Source of the DNA: a virus
IMG/VR virus record: IMGVR_UViG_3300036790_000468
Location: 62,001-126,000 of that record
Direction: 5' to 3' (one strand)
Length of the DNA: 64,000 nt
Both the position numbers and the translations under genes were made by a program. Shown here piece by piece: positions 32,715-40,951 of this stretch. Each line of letters begins with the position of its first letter. Within the stretch, counting starts at the first letter, position 1. The notes below the pieces were generated by a model. The model was not told the origin of the DNA and made no database searches. It was given only the letters and a program-made list of their open reading frames with translations.

Positions 32715-33059
32715 CTAGCGCGTCATGGTGCCCTTGATGACGTCGCGGTACCAAGGGCTGAAGCCGACCTCGAAGGCCTTGGCCGAGACGTCCCTGCGTG
32801 CGTGCCGACGACCGTCGGCGCCGCGAACCATGATGTTGTAGCGCGGCGCCTCGGCGATGATGGCGAGGTCTTCCGCTTCTTCGGCCGCTGCGCGATCGTC
32901 GTGCCAAGCGAGGTCGACTCTCGCTACCTCGCGCCACCATCGCTTGCTGCCGCGGTGGGAGGACAGGCGTTCTTCCGGCCTGTTTGCAACGCCGATGTAG
33001 AGCAGCTCATCGTGCTCGTCAAAGAGCCGATAAACCGCAACTGGGCCAACGTGCGGCAC
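32715..33059 (-). CDS. GIY-YIG domain protein
   Basis: 114 residues. VYRLFDEHDELLYIGVA provides the GIY (here VYR) and YIG motifs with Tyr10 and Tyr21, followed by Arg27 in NRPEER and a catalytic-type Glu in AEEAEDLAI. A basic tail (GADGRRHARRDVSAKAFEVG) could bind DNA. Could be a stand-alone nuclease or a homing-type/regulatory protein. It directly abuts the small HTH gene upstream and is read with it. Confidence 0.75.
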   Translation of the reverse strand: MPHVGPVAVYRLFDEHDELLYIGVANRPEERLSSHRGSKRWWREVARVDLAWHDDRAAAEEAEDLAIIAEAPRYNIMVRGADGRRHARRDVSAKAFEVGFSPWYRDVIKGTMTR

Positions 33060-33284
33060 TCACTTCTCCCCTTTGTCGATGCTGGTCTCGCCCGGTTCGG
33101 AATCCACCTTGAGGGCTCGAGCAAGCATTTTGCGGATTCCTTCCGGGGTCATGCTGGCGTACGACGCGATCTGACGCAGTGACCTGCCGTCCGCGTGAGC
33201 CTCGAGCACAAGCTGCTCCAAAGCTTCCTGGCCAGCGGTGTTCTTCAACGCCTGCTTCTTGATTCGGCTGCCCACGTCCTCCAC
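33060..33284 (-). CDS. Small HTH DNA-binding protein
   Basis: 74 residues. A helical N-terminus (RIKKQALKNTAGQEALEQLV) leads to a helix-turn-helix: DGRSLRQIASYASMTPEGIR followed by KMLARALK. It is the first gene of a two-gene operon with the GIY-YIG gene. It faces a divergent operon across an intergenic region with two palindromes, so it is a natural candidate for the protein that binds them. Confidence 0.65.
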   Translation of the reverse strand: MEDVGSRIKKQALKNTAGQEALEQLVLEAHADGRSLRQIASYASMTPEGIRKMLARALKVDSEPGETSIDKGEK

Positions 33285-33346
33285 GCCTTAGATCATCTCA
33301 GGGACGAGGCCGTCAAGCCAGTGGACGGCGAGCGGAAACCGGCTGC

Positions 33347-33407
33347 GTCAACTCGGTTGACAGGCTCATCGTGCCCGGGCACACTCGGACTGTCAACTCA
33401 GTTGACA
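33347..33407. promoter_or_regulatory. Two palindromic operators overlapping divergent -35 elements
   Basis: GTCAACTCGGTTGAC (33347-33361) and TGTCAACTCAGTTGACA (33391-33407) share half site GTCAAC. Their centres are 45 bases apart, about four helical turns. Each ends in TTGAC(A), so the plus-strand -35 hexamers (33357-33362, 33402-33407) and a minus-strand -35 (33396-33391) are embedded in the operators. A bound protein would block both divergent operons. Confidence 0.7.
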
Positions 33408-33432
33408 CTCCGAGCCAGCCTGAGGAGCAGCG

Positions 33433-33864
33433 ATGGACCCCCTCGTCTTCCCGGCCCCGCAGGACCGCCTGCGCCGTGGCGCTAACCGGCGCACGCCGAC
33501 CGGCCGCGCTGCTCGCGTCCGCGTCGGCCGGCACGACTCGGTGGCCCGATACCGCGCGGTGCTCGAAGCGACCGCGCGCCGGGCTAACGGAATCAGGGCC
33601 ACCGCGGCCGCGTACCTGACCGGCCTCGGCGCCGACGCGGAGTTCATCCGCCGCTTTGCCTCCCAGTTCGGCAAGGCCGCCACCCGCATCCACCGCGACC
33701 GCCTGCACGCCGAGCCCGCGCTCGACGGGCTCGCGATCATCAGCGCCCGTGGACGCCACGGCGCGCGCCACCCGCGGCTGATCGAGGTCAACACCTATCC
33801 CGTGGCGATTTTGGCGCACGCCGCACGCTCCTATCCGCGCACCGCCACACTCATCGGAGCCTGA
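33433..33864 (+). CDS. Hypothetical basic protein, first gene of the envelope operon
   Basis: 143 residues, about one fifth Arg. ATG at 33433 has GAGGAG upstream. Helical stretches (RYRAVLEATARRANGIRATA; AAAYLTGLGADAEFIRRFAS) and a C-terminal beta part (LIEVNTYPVAILAHAARSY). Looks like a nucleic-acid-binding or structural protein, but no family is recognised. Placed right after the palindromic operators, so probably the regulated first gene. Confidence 0.6.
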   Translation: MDPLVFPAPQDRLRRGANRRTPTGRAARVRVGRHDSVARYRAVLEATARRANGIRATAAAYLTGLGADAEFIRRFASQFGKAATRIHRDRLHAEPALDGLAIISARGRHGARHPRLIEVNTYPVAILAHAARSYPRTATLIGA

Positions 33865-33875
33865 CGGGCCGTCAC
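33861..33875 (+). repeat. Copy 1 of a 15 bp palindromic intergenic repeat
   Basis: CTGACGGGCCGTCAC, containing the stop of the 33433 gene. The same 15 bases recur at 54581. The core TGACGG-G-CCGTCA is a near-perfect inverted repeat followed in both places by a second GC-rich arm. Confidence 0.5.
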
Positions 33876-33915
33876 CGCCCGTCACGCCCCGCAACCTCCC
33901 GAGAGGAGCACGGAA

Positions 33916-34440
33916 TTGCCCGCACCATCGTCCAAGGCGGCCACCGTCCTGCTGCCCGTGCGCATCGAGCCGCCCGGCAACGACCAGGTGCTGACCTCGT
34001 TCGGATTCCGCTTCGAGGCGCTGGATCCGGGCAACCGCCGCGAGCGCGCCGCAGTGCTCCCGGCCGGCTGGTCCCAGCGCCCCGGCAGCGTCCCGTCCGT
34101 CACGCGCCTGATCGACGAGCAGGAGCGCCCCCGGATCATGGTGGCCGAGGGCGGCGAGGGCGGCGCGTCGTTCATGCGGCTCGTCCCGCTCGCCCTGTAC
34201 GTCGCCGAGTGCTCCCGCCACGCGCGCGACGTGGTGACCGACCCCGACTGGGCGAGCGTCCCCGCGGTCGAACTGGCGGCCTCCGAACACCTCGAGCGCC
34301 TCATCCAGGCCGAGGACCTGTGGCGGCTGCGGATCGAGAAGGGCCACGCCACGGAGCTCGCGCGCCGGCGCATTGCTGCGATCGCCGCGCAGCAGCAGTG
34401 GTGCCGCGGCACCCTGATCAAGCTGGAGGCCGTCTCATGA
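33916..34440 (+). CDS. Hypothetical protein
   Basis: 174 residues from TTG at 33916 with GAGAGGAG upstream. N-terminal strands (ATVLLPVRIEPPGNDQVL; FGFRFEALDP), a middle part with PRIMVAEGGEGGASF and a helical C-terminus (HLERLIQAEDLWRLRIEKGH; ARRRIAAIAAQQQW). No family recognised. Its stop overlaps the ATG of the next gene (ATGA), linking it to the membrane-protein operon. Confidence 0.6.
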   Translation: MPAPSSKAATVLLPVRIEPPGNDQVLTSFGFRFEALDPGNRRERAAVLPAGWSQRPGSVPSVTRLIDEQERPRIMVAEGGEGGASFMRLVPLALYVAECSRHARDVVTDPDWASVPAVELAASEHLERLIQAEDLWRLRIEKGHATELARRRIAAIAAQQQWCRGTLIKLEAVS

Positions 34441-34970
34441 GCGGGCCGAGGCCTCACACTCCGACCCGGATGTGCCCGCACCGCTGGTGCAGGCGGCTGC
34501 ACACCGCAATGACGTTCGTCTCCCTCATCGCCATTGTCGTGATCATCACGCACACCACTACGGCATCGAACGCCGGCGCGGACGGCCGCTTCTACATCTA
34601 CACCGTGATCGTCGGCGTGATCGGCTACTGCGGGAGCCGGGCCGTGACCGGCACGACGGTGGCCCAGATGATGCGGGCCGACCTGAACGACAAGGCGCAC
34701 GGGATCGCGGTCTTGGTGCGGCCGGTGTGGGCTGCGATCGCGGCCTGCATGGACGGCCTGGTTGTCGCGGGCAGCTCGGCTTTCGTCGCTGCAGTGCTCG
34801 CGCAGTCCTCGGCGCCGCTCCTGCCGGCTGACGCGTCCATCTCGTTCGGCACGCTGGCGGCCGGGCTCAGCCTGCCGCTGTTCCGCGACTTCGCGCACAA
34901 GATGGCGACCAAGCCGGTCAAGCCGAAGCGTGTGCTCGTTCCGGCCGCTCAGAGCTTCGGAGGGGCCTGA
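34437..34970 (+). CDS. Multi-pass membrane protein
   Basis: 177 residues with three to four hydrophobic segments: about 23-43 (AMTFVSLIAIVVIITH), 52-72 (FYIYTVIVGVIGYCGSR), 88-122 (AVLVRPVWAAIAACMDGLVV) and a weaker one near 140. The basic tail (KPVKPKRVL) should be cytoplasmic. Not recognised. Overlaps both neighbours by one to four bases, so it is part of the same polycistron. Confidence 0.65.
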   Translation: MSGPRPHTPTRMCPHRWCRRLHTAMTFVSLIAIVVIITHTTTASNAGADGRFYIYTVIVGVIGYCGSRAVTGTTVAQMMRADLNDKAHGIAVLVRPVWAAIAACMDGLVVAGSSAFVAAVLAQSSAPLLPADASISFGTLAAGLSLPLFRDFAHKMATKPVKPKRVLVPAAQSFGGA

Positions 34971-35083
34971 TGGTGCGACGTCGCGACTACGTGCACACGA
35001 CCCCGGTGTGGTCACGCAACTGGTTCAAGTGGCTCATGTACTACGCGTTCTTCATCGCAGTGATCGTCGTGGTGACGCGCTAG
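34970..35083 (+). CDS. Micro-membrane protein (37 residues)
   Basis: ATG shares its A with the previous TGA (TGATG). The peptide has a basic start (MVRRRDYVHTTPVWSR), an aromatic belt (NWFKWLMYYAF) and one TM segment (FIAVIVVVTR). It is read in tight coupling with the larger membrane protein, which suggests a subunit or regulator of it. Confidence 0.6.
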   Translation: MVRRRDYVHTTPVWSRNWFKWLMYYAFFIAVIVVVTR

Positions 35084-35160
35084 CTGGCTTCTCGCGGCGC
35101 GCCGCAGTGCCCCCACGGCGCCTCATTTATCAATCCCCTTACGCAAGGAGTCGGTTCCGC

Positions 35161-35592
35161 ATGTCGATTTTCAACCCGGACGGTGACGTGCGGCCCGGTC
35201 GCGTCGTGACCTACGGGTGCCTGAGCATCCTCCTGATCATCGCGCTGCCGATCACTCTCTGGGTGGCCGGGGTGTTCACCTCCGGGGTGCGCGGCACCGG
35301 CAACGTCATCCAGCAGCGCAACTCGAGCACGAACCGGGTCGCACAGAACACCACGCTCAACAACGACTCCCAGACGGTCATCGCCGACCACCAGAAGATC
35401 ACGCAGATGTCGGCGATCCCCACCGGCCAGCTGACCCCGCAGGACCGGATGGACCTGCAGGGCGCCGAGCAGGTGTGCGACAGCGACGTCGCGGCCTACA
35501 ACGCCGCGGCCGCGAACATCCTCGCCCAGGGCCAGCTGCCCGACGCCCTGCCCCAGTCCTACGACGCTTCCACAGAATGCGAGCCCTCCTGA
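35161..35592 (+). CDS. Membrane-anchored extracytoplasmic protein
   Basis: 143 residues, ATG with AAGGAG upstream. TM segment about 18-41 (YGCLSILLIIALPITLWVAG), then an Asn/Gln/Ser-rich outer region (QQRNSSTNRVAQNTTLNN; VIADHQKITQMSAIPTGQL) and two Cys near the C-terminus (QVCDSD, TECEPS) that could form a disulphide. Not recognised. Its stop shares a base with the ATG of the lipoprotein gene, so they are likely partners at the cell surface. Confidence 0.65.
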   Translation: MSIFNPDGDVRPGRVVTYGCLSILLIIALPITLWVAGVFTSGVRGTGNVIQQRNSSTNRVAQNTTLNNDSQTVIADHQKITQMSAIPTGQLTPQDRMDLQGAEQVCDSDVAAYNAAAANILAQGQLPDALPQSYDASTECEPS

Positions 35593-36215
35593 TGACCAGC
35601 AAGACCCTGTCCCACAAGCGACGCGTGCGCGTGAGCGCCCTGCTCGCCGGCATCGCGCTCACGGTGGGCCTCACGGCCACCGCGTGCACCTCCTCCTCGA
35701 CGGCGACCAGCGCCCAGGGCGCGGTGGACACCTCCGACAGTCAGGCGCAGACCACGTTCAACGAGTTCAGCAGCGCAGTGCCCTACCCGTACACGCAGTG
35801 CTCGGGCAGCAAGTGCACGGCGGCGCCGCCCTCGGACCCGCTCGAGCGGCTCAACCTCGCGGCGCGGCTCAAGGAGTACAACTCGGCCGGCGACACCAAC
35901 TACGTCTACGTCTTCGGCTTCAACGGCCAGGTCCTCGGCTACTACGTGATCAAGGGGAAGGTCTCCTCGACCGGCTCGGAGATGACCTCCACCCAGCAGG
36001 TGACCAACTGCGGCACGGCGAACAACGGCGACAACGGCGGCTGCAGCGTGACCGACGCGATCGGCGACGACGGCTCCTACGGCCCGGAGGAGGGCGGCAG
36101 CTTCGGGGTGTTCTTCTTCACCTCGACCGGCACGCTGGTGGAGACCGACCAGCCGTTCATGGTCTCCTCGACCCCGATCGCCCTGTACTCGAGTGTCCCG
36201 CAGTTGGACAAGTAG
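35592..36215 (+). CDS. Putative secreted lipoprotein
   Basis: 207 residues. Basic n-region (SHKRRVRVS), hydrophobic h-region and lipobox-like ATAC with Cys32, so export and lipid anchoring are likely. The mature part is Ser/Thr-rich (SSSTATSAQG), then a folded domain with two Cys pairs (QCSGSKC; NCGTANNGDNGGC), a strand pair NYVYVFGFNGQVLGYYVIKG and a closing SFGVFFFTSTGTLVETDQPF. Resembles small actinobacterial surface lipoproteins of unknown role. It precedes the glycosyltransferase gene by 11 bases. Confidence 0.7.
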   Translation: MTSKTLSHKRRVRVSALLAGIALTVGLTATACTSSSTATSAQGAVDTSDSQAQTTFNEFSSAVPYPYTQCSGSKCTAAPPSDPLERLNLAARLKEYNSAGDTNYVYVFGFNGQVLGYYVIKGKVSSTGSEMTSTQQVTNCGTANNGDNGGCSVTDAIGDDGSYGPEEGGSFGVFFFTSTGTLVETDQPFMVSSTPIALYSSVPQLDK

Positions 36216-36226
36216 GTGTCGCGTCG

Positions 36227-37798
36227 ATGTCCCAGACGCTGACGGGCCCGGGCGCGCGCCGTGCCGCCCGGGCCTTTCCGTGGCCGCTGCTGGTGATCCT
36301 CGCCGTGCAGGTCGCGCTCGCCATACCGCTGATCACCTCTTCGGAGATCTTCTCCGACGAGGGCCTCTACCTCTACGCCGGGCACCAGATGCTCGCGCAC
36401 TGGGTCCACGGGGTGCCGGTGCAGGACTTCCAGACCTACTTCTCCGGCTCCCCGGCCATCTACCCGCCGCTCGCCGCGCTCGCCGACCACTTCGGCGGCT
36501 TGGCCGGCGCCCGGACGCTCTCGCTGGTCTTCATCCTCGCCACCACCGTCCTGCTCTACGCCACCACCGTGCGGCTGTTCAGCCGCAGCGCCGGGTACCT
36601 CGCCGCGCTGCTGTTCGCCTCGCTCGGGGGCACCCAGTTCCTCGCGGCGCTCGCGACGTACGACACGGTGTCGCTGTTCCTGCTCGCCGCCGCCGTTTAC
36701 CTGGCCGTGAGCTCCGGGTACCGCGAGGGGCTGTCCGCCTCCATGCGCGCGTTCGTCGCCTCCCCGCTTCTGGTCGCCCTGGCCAACGCGGCGAAGTACG
36801 CCTCGGCGCTGTGGGACCCGATCGTGATCGCGGTGATCGCGGTCGCCCCGCTCCTCGGCGGCGAGCGCGCCCGGCCCGCGTGGCGGCATGCCGCGCGGTA
36901 CACCGCGGTGCTCGCCACAGCCCTCGGCGCGGGCCTGCTGATCGGAAACGCCAAGTACTGGCGGGGGATCATGGACACGACCGTGGCCCGGACCCCGCAG
37001 CAGATCGGGGTGCCCACCCCGGCCGGGATTGTGCTGCACCTCGTGTGGGCGTGGATCGGCGTCGTGGTCGTCCTCGCCGCGGTGGGGCTGCTGCTCGTGC
37101 TCGCCCGCCCGCACCCGCACCGCGCCCCCATGGGAGTGGTCGCGGCCGCGCTGCTGGCCGGGTGCGTGCTCGCGCCCCTGAACCAGGCCCGCATCGAAAC
37201 CAGCGTCAGCCTGCAGAAACACGTGGTGTTCGGGGCCTGGTTCGGGTGCATCCTGGCCGGGCACGCCATCGCCTCCCTCGCCACCTCCCCGCTGCCGGCC
37301 CGCGCGCGCCGGGTGCGCCTGGCGGTGCTCGCCGCGGTGTTCGCGGCAGCGGCCGCCACGGTGCCCGCCGCCTATGCGACGCAGGTCCCGCAGTGGCATC
37401 AGTGGTCCGCCGAGAACCCGGCGTTCATCACCGCCCTGAAGCGGTACACGGTGCCGGGCGCCGGCCGGTACCTGATCGAGGGCCACATGGACATCACCGC
37501 CTACTACGTCGGGGACGTCACGAGCCTGCAATGGAAAGAGGCCGGCGGCGACGGCTACGACTACACCGACCCCGCCACCGGCCAGAGCGTCACCGGCGAC
37601 GCCGCGTATCAGCAGGCAGTCGCGGCCCGCGTCTTCACCTTGATCATCCTGGACGGCGGCGAGCCGACCGACACGGTCATCGAAGCCGCGATCTCCGCAG
37701 ACGCCGACTACCACGTCATCGCCCACCTGCCGCCCTCCAGCACGAACTCGTCCGCGGCCTACACCGTGTGGGCTCTGAACCCCGGGGGGAACCCGTGA
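36227..37798 (+). CDS. GT39/GT83-like membrane glycosyltransferase
   Basis: 523 residues with about ten TM helices. Asp44-Glu45 in SDEGLYLYAGH is the first-loop acidic motif of the GT-C fold (PMT/ArnT group), which transfers a sugar from a polyprenyl phosphate to an acceptor outside the membrane. Further loops carry FQTYFSGSPAIYPPLAALAD and KYASALWDPI. The C-terminal about 110 residues lie outside the membrane (GRYLIEGHMDITAYYVGDV). Acceptor could be protein or a surface glycan. Overlaps the next micro-gene (GTGA). Confidence 0.78.
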   Translation: MSQTLTGPGARRAARAFPWPLLVILAVQVALAIPLITSSEIFSDEGLYLYAGHQMLAHWVHGVPVQDFQTYFSGSPAIYPPLAALADHFGGLAGARTLSLVFILATTVLLYATTVRLFSRSAGYLAALLFASLGGTQFLAALATYDTVSLFLLAAAVYLAVSSGYREGLSASMRAFVASPLLVALANAAKYASALWDPIVIAVIAVAPLLGGERARPAWRHAARYTAVLATALGAGLLIGNAKYWRGIMDTTVARTPQQIGVPTPAGIVLHLVWAWIGVVVVLAAVGLLLVLARPHPHRAPMGVVAAALLAGCVLAPLNQARIETSVSLQKHVVFGAWFGCILAGHAIASLATSPLPARARRVRLAVLAAVFAAAAATVPAAYATQVPQWHQWSAENPAFITALKRYTVPGAGRYLIEGHMDITAYYVGDVTSLQWKEAGGDGYDYTDPATGQSVTGDAAYQQAVAARVFTLIILDGGEPTDTVIEAAISADADYHVIAHLPPSSTNSSAAYTVWALNPGGNP

Positions 37799-37914
37799 AC
37801 TCGCACCAGATCCTGGACGTCTCGGTCGCGGCGGGCAGCAGCGCGCTGATCCTCGCCGCCTGGGCGCTCATCCGCCTCACCTTCCGCCGCGGGCGCGGCC
37901 TGGAGGAGGCGTGA
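37795..37914 (+). CDS. Micro-membrane protein (39 residues) between the two glycosyltransferases
   Basis: GTG at 37795 overlaps the previous stop, and its own TGA overlaps the GTG of the synthase. Single TM helix (SSALILAAWALIRLTF) with a basic, then acidic tail (RRGRGLEEA). Tight coupling suggests a small accessory subunit of the synthase. Confidence 0.6.
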   Translation: MNSHQILDVSVAAGSSALILAAWALIRLTFRRGRGLEEA

Positions 37915-39929
37915 ACGCCCCGAGCTCCCGGGCGGCGCTGTGCTCGGACGGCTACGACATCCCGGCCGCGCACCTGCGCACCCGCCACTACACGCTGCTC
38001 GCCAGCCTCTGCCTCGGCGCCCTGACCGTGTGGCTCGGCTACCGCGCGGCCCAGGACACCGGCGCGATCACCGGCCACGACCACGCCGCGCTGGTGTGGA
38101 CCGTGCTGATGCTCGCGCTCTCGCACCAGACCGTGATCGCGTGGTTCGACCGGCCCTACACCGTCACCGACGAGCAGGCCCGCGAGCTCGCCCGGCTCTT
38201 CGTCGAGGTCTCCATCCCGGTCTACAACGAGTCGGTCGAGATCGTGGACCGCACGCTCTACGCCCTGACGGTCCAGACCAGACCGCCGCAGCGTGTCGTG
38301 CTGGTCGACGACGGCTCCGATGTCGACTACAGCGTCCTGCGCGTGTTCTGGGTGGCGCGGTTCCACGAGCTCGGGATCGAGCTGGTCTGGCACCGGCAGG
38401 CCAACGCCGGCAAGCGCCACGCCCAGGCGGTCGCGTTCCGGGCCGCGGGCGACGGGGTGATGGTCACGCTCGATTCCGACACCGCTCTGACCGCGACAGC
38501 GCTGGAAGAGATCCTCAAGCCCTTCGTCGACGCGCGCGTGTGGTCGGTCGCCGGGGTGGAGCTCGCCGCGAATCAGACCGCGAACATCCTCACCCGGATC
38601 AACGGGCTGCGGCAGGTCTCCTGGCAGATGGTGCAGTGCGCCGCGCTCAACCGCGTCGGCGGCATCATGGTCAACCGGGGTACGTTCGCCGCGTACCGCG
38701 CGCAGCTCGTGCGCGAGACCGTGGACGCCTACCTCGCCGAGACCTTCTGCGGCCGGCCGGTGAAGTACTCCGACGACAGCCTGCTCACGCTCTACGCGCT
38801 CGGGCGCGGGCGCGCCGTCCAGCAGTCCACCGCGTTCCAGCTCAGCGAGTACCCCGACCGGCTCTCCCACGCCCTGCGCCAGTGGGTGCGCTGGATGCGC
38901 GGCTCCACCATCCGCTCGATCTGGCGCGCCCGCTACCTGCGCCCCGGCTCCTACGCCTGGTGGATCAACCTGATCAACTGGTGGCAACTGGTGGTCTCCA
39001 CCGGTGCCTACGCGTACGTGTTCCTCGTGCTGCCGGTCGAAGGGCGCACCGCCCTCTCAGCGGTCGCGGCCGCGGTCGCCGCGTCCTACCTCGCCAACGC
39101 CCGCACCCTGCTCGTCGCCCGCACCGATCAGGACGCGCTCGCGCAGCTCGACACCTGGCTCCTCTCCCCGCTCGCCTGGGCCTGGTCGCTGCTGGTGCTG
39201 CGCCCGGTCCGGTTCTACGCGACCCTGACCTGCGCGAACAACGGATGGGGCACCAGGTCCGCGGTGGAGGTCGGCGAGCAGACCGGCCACAGCGCCCCCG
39301 CAGCGCCACCCCTGGGCGCACCCGCGCCGGTGTTCGCCACCGTCGCGCGACGCCCCGAGACCACGCTCGAGCTCGAGCGCGTCCCCGCGGTCTGGATCCC
39401 CGAACCCGCAGAGCCGCAACTCCCCGCAGGCACGGCGGTCATCCCGCGGGTTCCGGGCCGGCGCGCCCGCGCGGGCGGGCACCGCGGTGCGCGGCGCACG
39501 GTGTCGGGCGCGTCGCTCGCCGCTCTCGCCTTCATGGTCGCGGCCCTCGCCGGCGGCCTGGTGCTCGCGGTCACCGACCCCAGCTCCCCGAGCCTTGCGC
39601 CCCCGGCCGCGGCGAGCTCGCACGGGGCCGCGGCCGCGCCCTCGGTGTCCTCGGCCACGCTCGCCCCGGCACCGATGCCCGGCGTGGTGCGCGTGGCAGC
39701 ACCGCTGGCCACCAGCTCGCCGCCGACGGCGCCCGCCGCATCGACGCATCCGGGCGCCCCCGCCACCACCGCTGCAGCCCCGTCGACGCCGCCGGCGCGC
39801 ACCTCCGCGCCCGCGGCCAGCTCGAGCACCTCCGCGGCGCCGAGTCCCAGTGCGAGCAGCGCGCCGGCCAGCTCCCCGGCACCGTCCCCGTCCCTCCCGT
39901 CCGCAAGCCCGTCAGGAACAGCCTCATGA
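37911..39929 (+). CDS. Processive GT2 polysaccharide synthase (hyaluronan/cellulose synthase-like) with Ser/Pro-rich C-terminus
   Basis: 672 residues from GTG. Two TM helices (about 27-45, 58-76), then a cytosolic GT2 domain (about 95-330): SIPVYNES, LVDDGSD (Asp133-134), DSD at 188-190, YSDDS (Asp288-289) and QWVRW at 324-328, the full D,D,D,QxxRW set of processive synthases. C-terminal TM helices (about 345-435) form the secretion channel. Residues about 450-672 add a Pro/Ala region, one more TM (about 533-556) and a Ser/Pro/Ala tail. It would polymerise a nucleotide sugar and export the chain; the sugar is not known. Confidence 0.85.
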   Translation: MNAPSSRAALCSDGYDIPAAHLRTRHYTLLASLCLGALTVWLGYRAAQDTGAITGHDHAALVWTVLMLALSHQTVIAWFDRPYTVTDEQARELARLFVEVSIPVYNESVEIVDRTLYALTVQTRPPQRVVLVDDGSDVDYSVLRVFWVARFHELGIELVWHRQANAGKRHAQAVAFRAAGDGVMVTLDSDTALTATALEEILKPFVDARVWSVAGVELAANQTANILTRINGLRQVSWQMVQCAALNRVGGIMVNRGTFAAYRAQLVRETVDAYLAETFCGRPVKYSDDSLLTLYALGRGRAVQQSTAFQLSEYPDRLSHALRQWVRWMRGSTIRSIWRARYLRPGSYAWWINLINWWQLVVSTGAYAYVFLVLPVEGRTALSAVAAAVAASYLANARTLLVARTDQDALAQLDTWLLSPLAWAWSLLVLRPVRFYATLTCANNGWGTRSAVEVGEQTGHSAPAAPPLGAPAPVFATVARRPETTLELERVPAVWIPEPAEPQLPAGTAVIPRVPGRRARAGGHRGARRTVSGASLAALAFMVAALAGGLVLAVTDPSSPSLAPPAAASSHGAAAAPSVSSATLAPAPMPGVVRVAAPLATSSPPTAPAASTHPGAPATTAAAPSTPPARTSAPAASSSTSAAPSPSASSAPASSPAPSPSLPSASPSGTAS

Positions 39930-40951
39930 GAACCCGCGCCACCTCCCTCGTCGCCGCCATCGCCATCGTGGCCCTGCTCGCCATCGGGGCCGGAATCGCC
40001 GTCACCACGGGAGAACCCGCCGCGCCTGGGAACAGCCCTGCGGCGCCGAGCTCGAGCGCAGCGCCGAACACGGCGCCCGCCTCGCCGACGCCGCCACCGG
40101 TGATCCCGGTGACCGCACTGACCCATCCCGCCGGCAAGCTCGTCGGGGTGGCGCTGCCGGGCAGCTCCTCGGGGCTCGCCGCGTTCGCGGCCGCGTCGGG
40201 CACGAGCCCGGATGTGAACGAGACGTTCGTGAACTGGGGAGCGTTGTTCCCGACCGGGGACGCCACTACGGCGCTTGGCCAGGGCGCGTACACGCTGGTG
40301 TCCTGGCAGTCCGAGAACGAGCCGCTCGCCCGGATCGCCTCCGGGGCTGATGACGCGTACATCACGGCGTTCGCCCGGTCCGTCGCCGCGTTCCGCGACG
40401 CGGTGTACATCGACTTCGACCACGAGTTCAACGGCGACTGGTACCCGTGGGGCACCCAGGCCGTCTCCCCAGGCCAGTTCACGGCCGCGTGGCGGCACCT
40501 GCACCAGCTCTTCGACCAGGCCGGCGCGGCCAACGCGGTGTGGGTGTGGTCCCCGAACGTGGTGAACCCGGTCCCGGGCGTCGAGCTGGCCGCGTATTGG
40601 CCGGGCGCGGCCGAGGTCGATGTCGTCGGGATCGTCGGGTACTACACCGGCCAGCTCGGCGAATCCACCTACGCGGGCTTGTTCACCCGGACCGAGGGCC
40701 TCGTCGACGCATTCGCGCACAAGCCGTACCTGATCACCGAAGCAGGCGCGCAACAAGGGCCTGATAAGGCTGCGTGGGTCGCGGACCTGCTCGCCGGAGT
40801 GAAGAACGACCCCGGCATGCTCGGGGTGATCTACTTCGATGAGGGGAGCGCCCAGCACAAGCGCGCCGACTGGACCCTGGAAGACAGCGGCCCGGCCCTG
40901 GCAGCGTGGCGGGCCGGCGTGCGGGCGATGCCGCTCGCCCCGGCCGCATGA
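39926..40951 (+). CDS. Secreted GH26-like glycoside hydrolase
   Basis: 341 residues. Signal anchor at 5-27 (TSLVAAIAIVALLAIGAG), a Pro/Ser/Ala linker (30-62), then a TIM-barrel domain. YIDFDHEFNGDWYPWG gives the acid/base Glu167 and PYLITEAGA the nucleophile Glu272, as in GH26 mannanases and related beta-glycanases. VWVWSPNVVNPVPG and a GYYTG loop are also typical. Overlaps the synthase stop (ATGA). A hydrolase coupled to a synthase, as in cellulose operons, suggests trimming or release of the polymer made by the neighbour. Confidence 0.82.
   Translation: MRTRATSLVAAIAIVALLAIGAGIAVTTGEPAAPGNSPAAPSSSAAPNTAPASPTPPPVIPVTALTHPAGKLVGVALPGSSSGLAAFAAASGTSPDVNETFVNWGALFPTGDATTALGQGAYTLVSWQSENEPLARIASGADDAYITAFARSVAAFRDAVYIDFDHEFNGDWYPWGTQAVSPGQFTAAWRHLHQLFDQAGAANAVWVWSPNVVNPVPGVELAAYWPGAAEVDVVGIVGYYTGQLGESTYAGLFTRTEGLVDAFAHKPYLITEAGAQQGPDKAAWVADLLAGVKNDPGMLGVIYFDEGSAQHKRADWTLEDSGPALAAWRAGVRAMPLAPAA

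Noticed and set aside
33861-33875. Mycobacteriophage-style stoperator system
   Set aside because: Only two exact copies of the 15 bp palindrome were found by eye, and both could be terminator stems; kept as a low-interest repeat only.
36077-37726. Minus-strand frame of about 550 codons opposite the GT-C glycosyltransferase
   Set aside because: Low-complexity Gly/Arg/His composition; the plus strand has TM helices and the SDEGLY motif.
37940-40951. About 1000-codon frame running through the synthase and hydrolase genes
   Set aside because: Only its last third is real (the GH26-like gene in the same frame); the rest is an Arg/Pro-rich shadow of the synthase.
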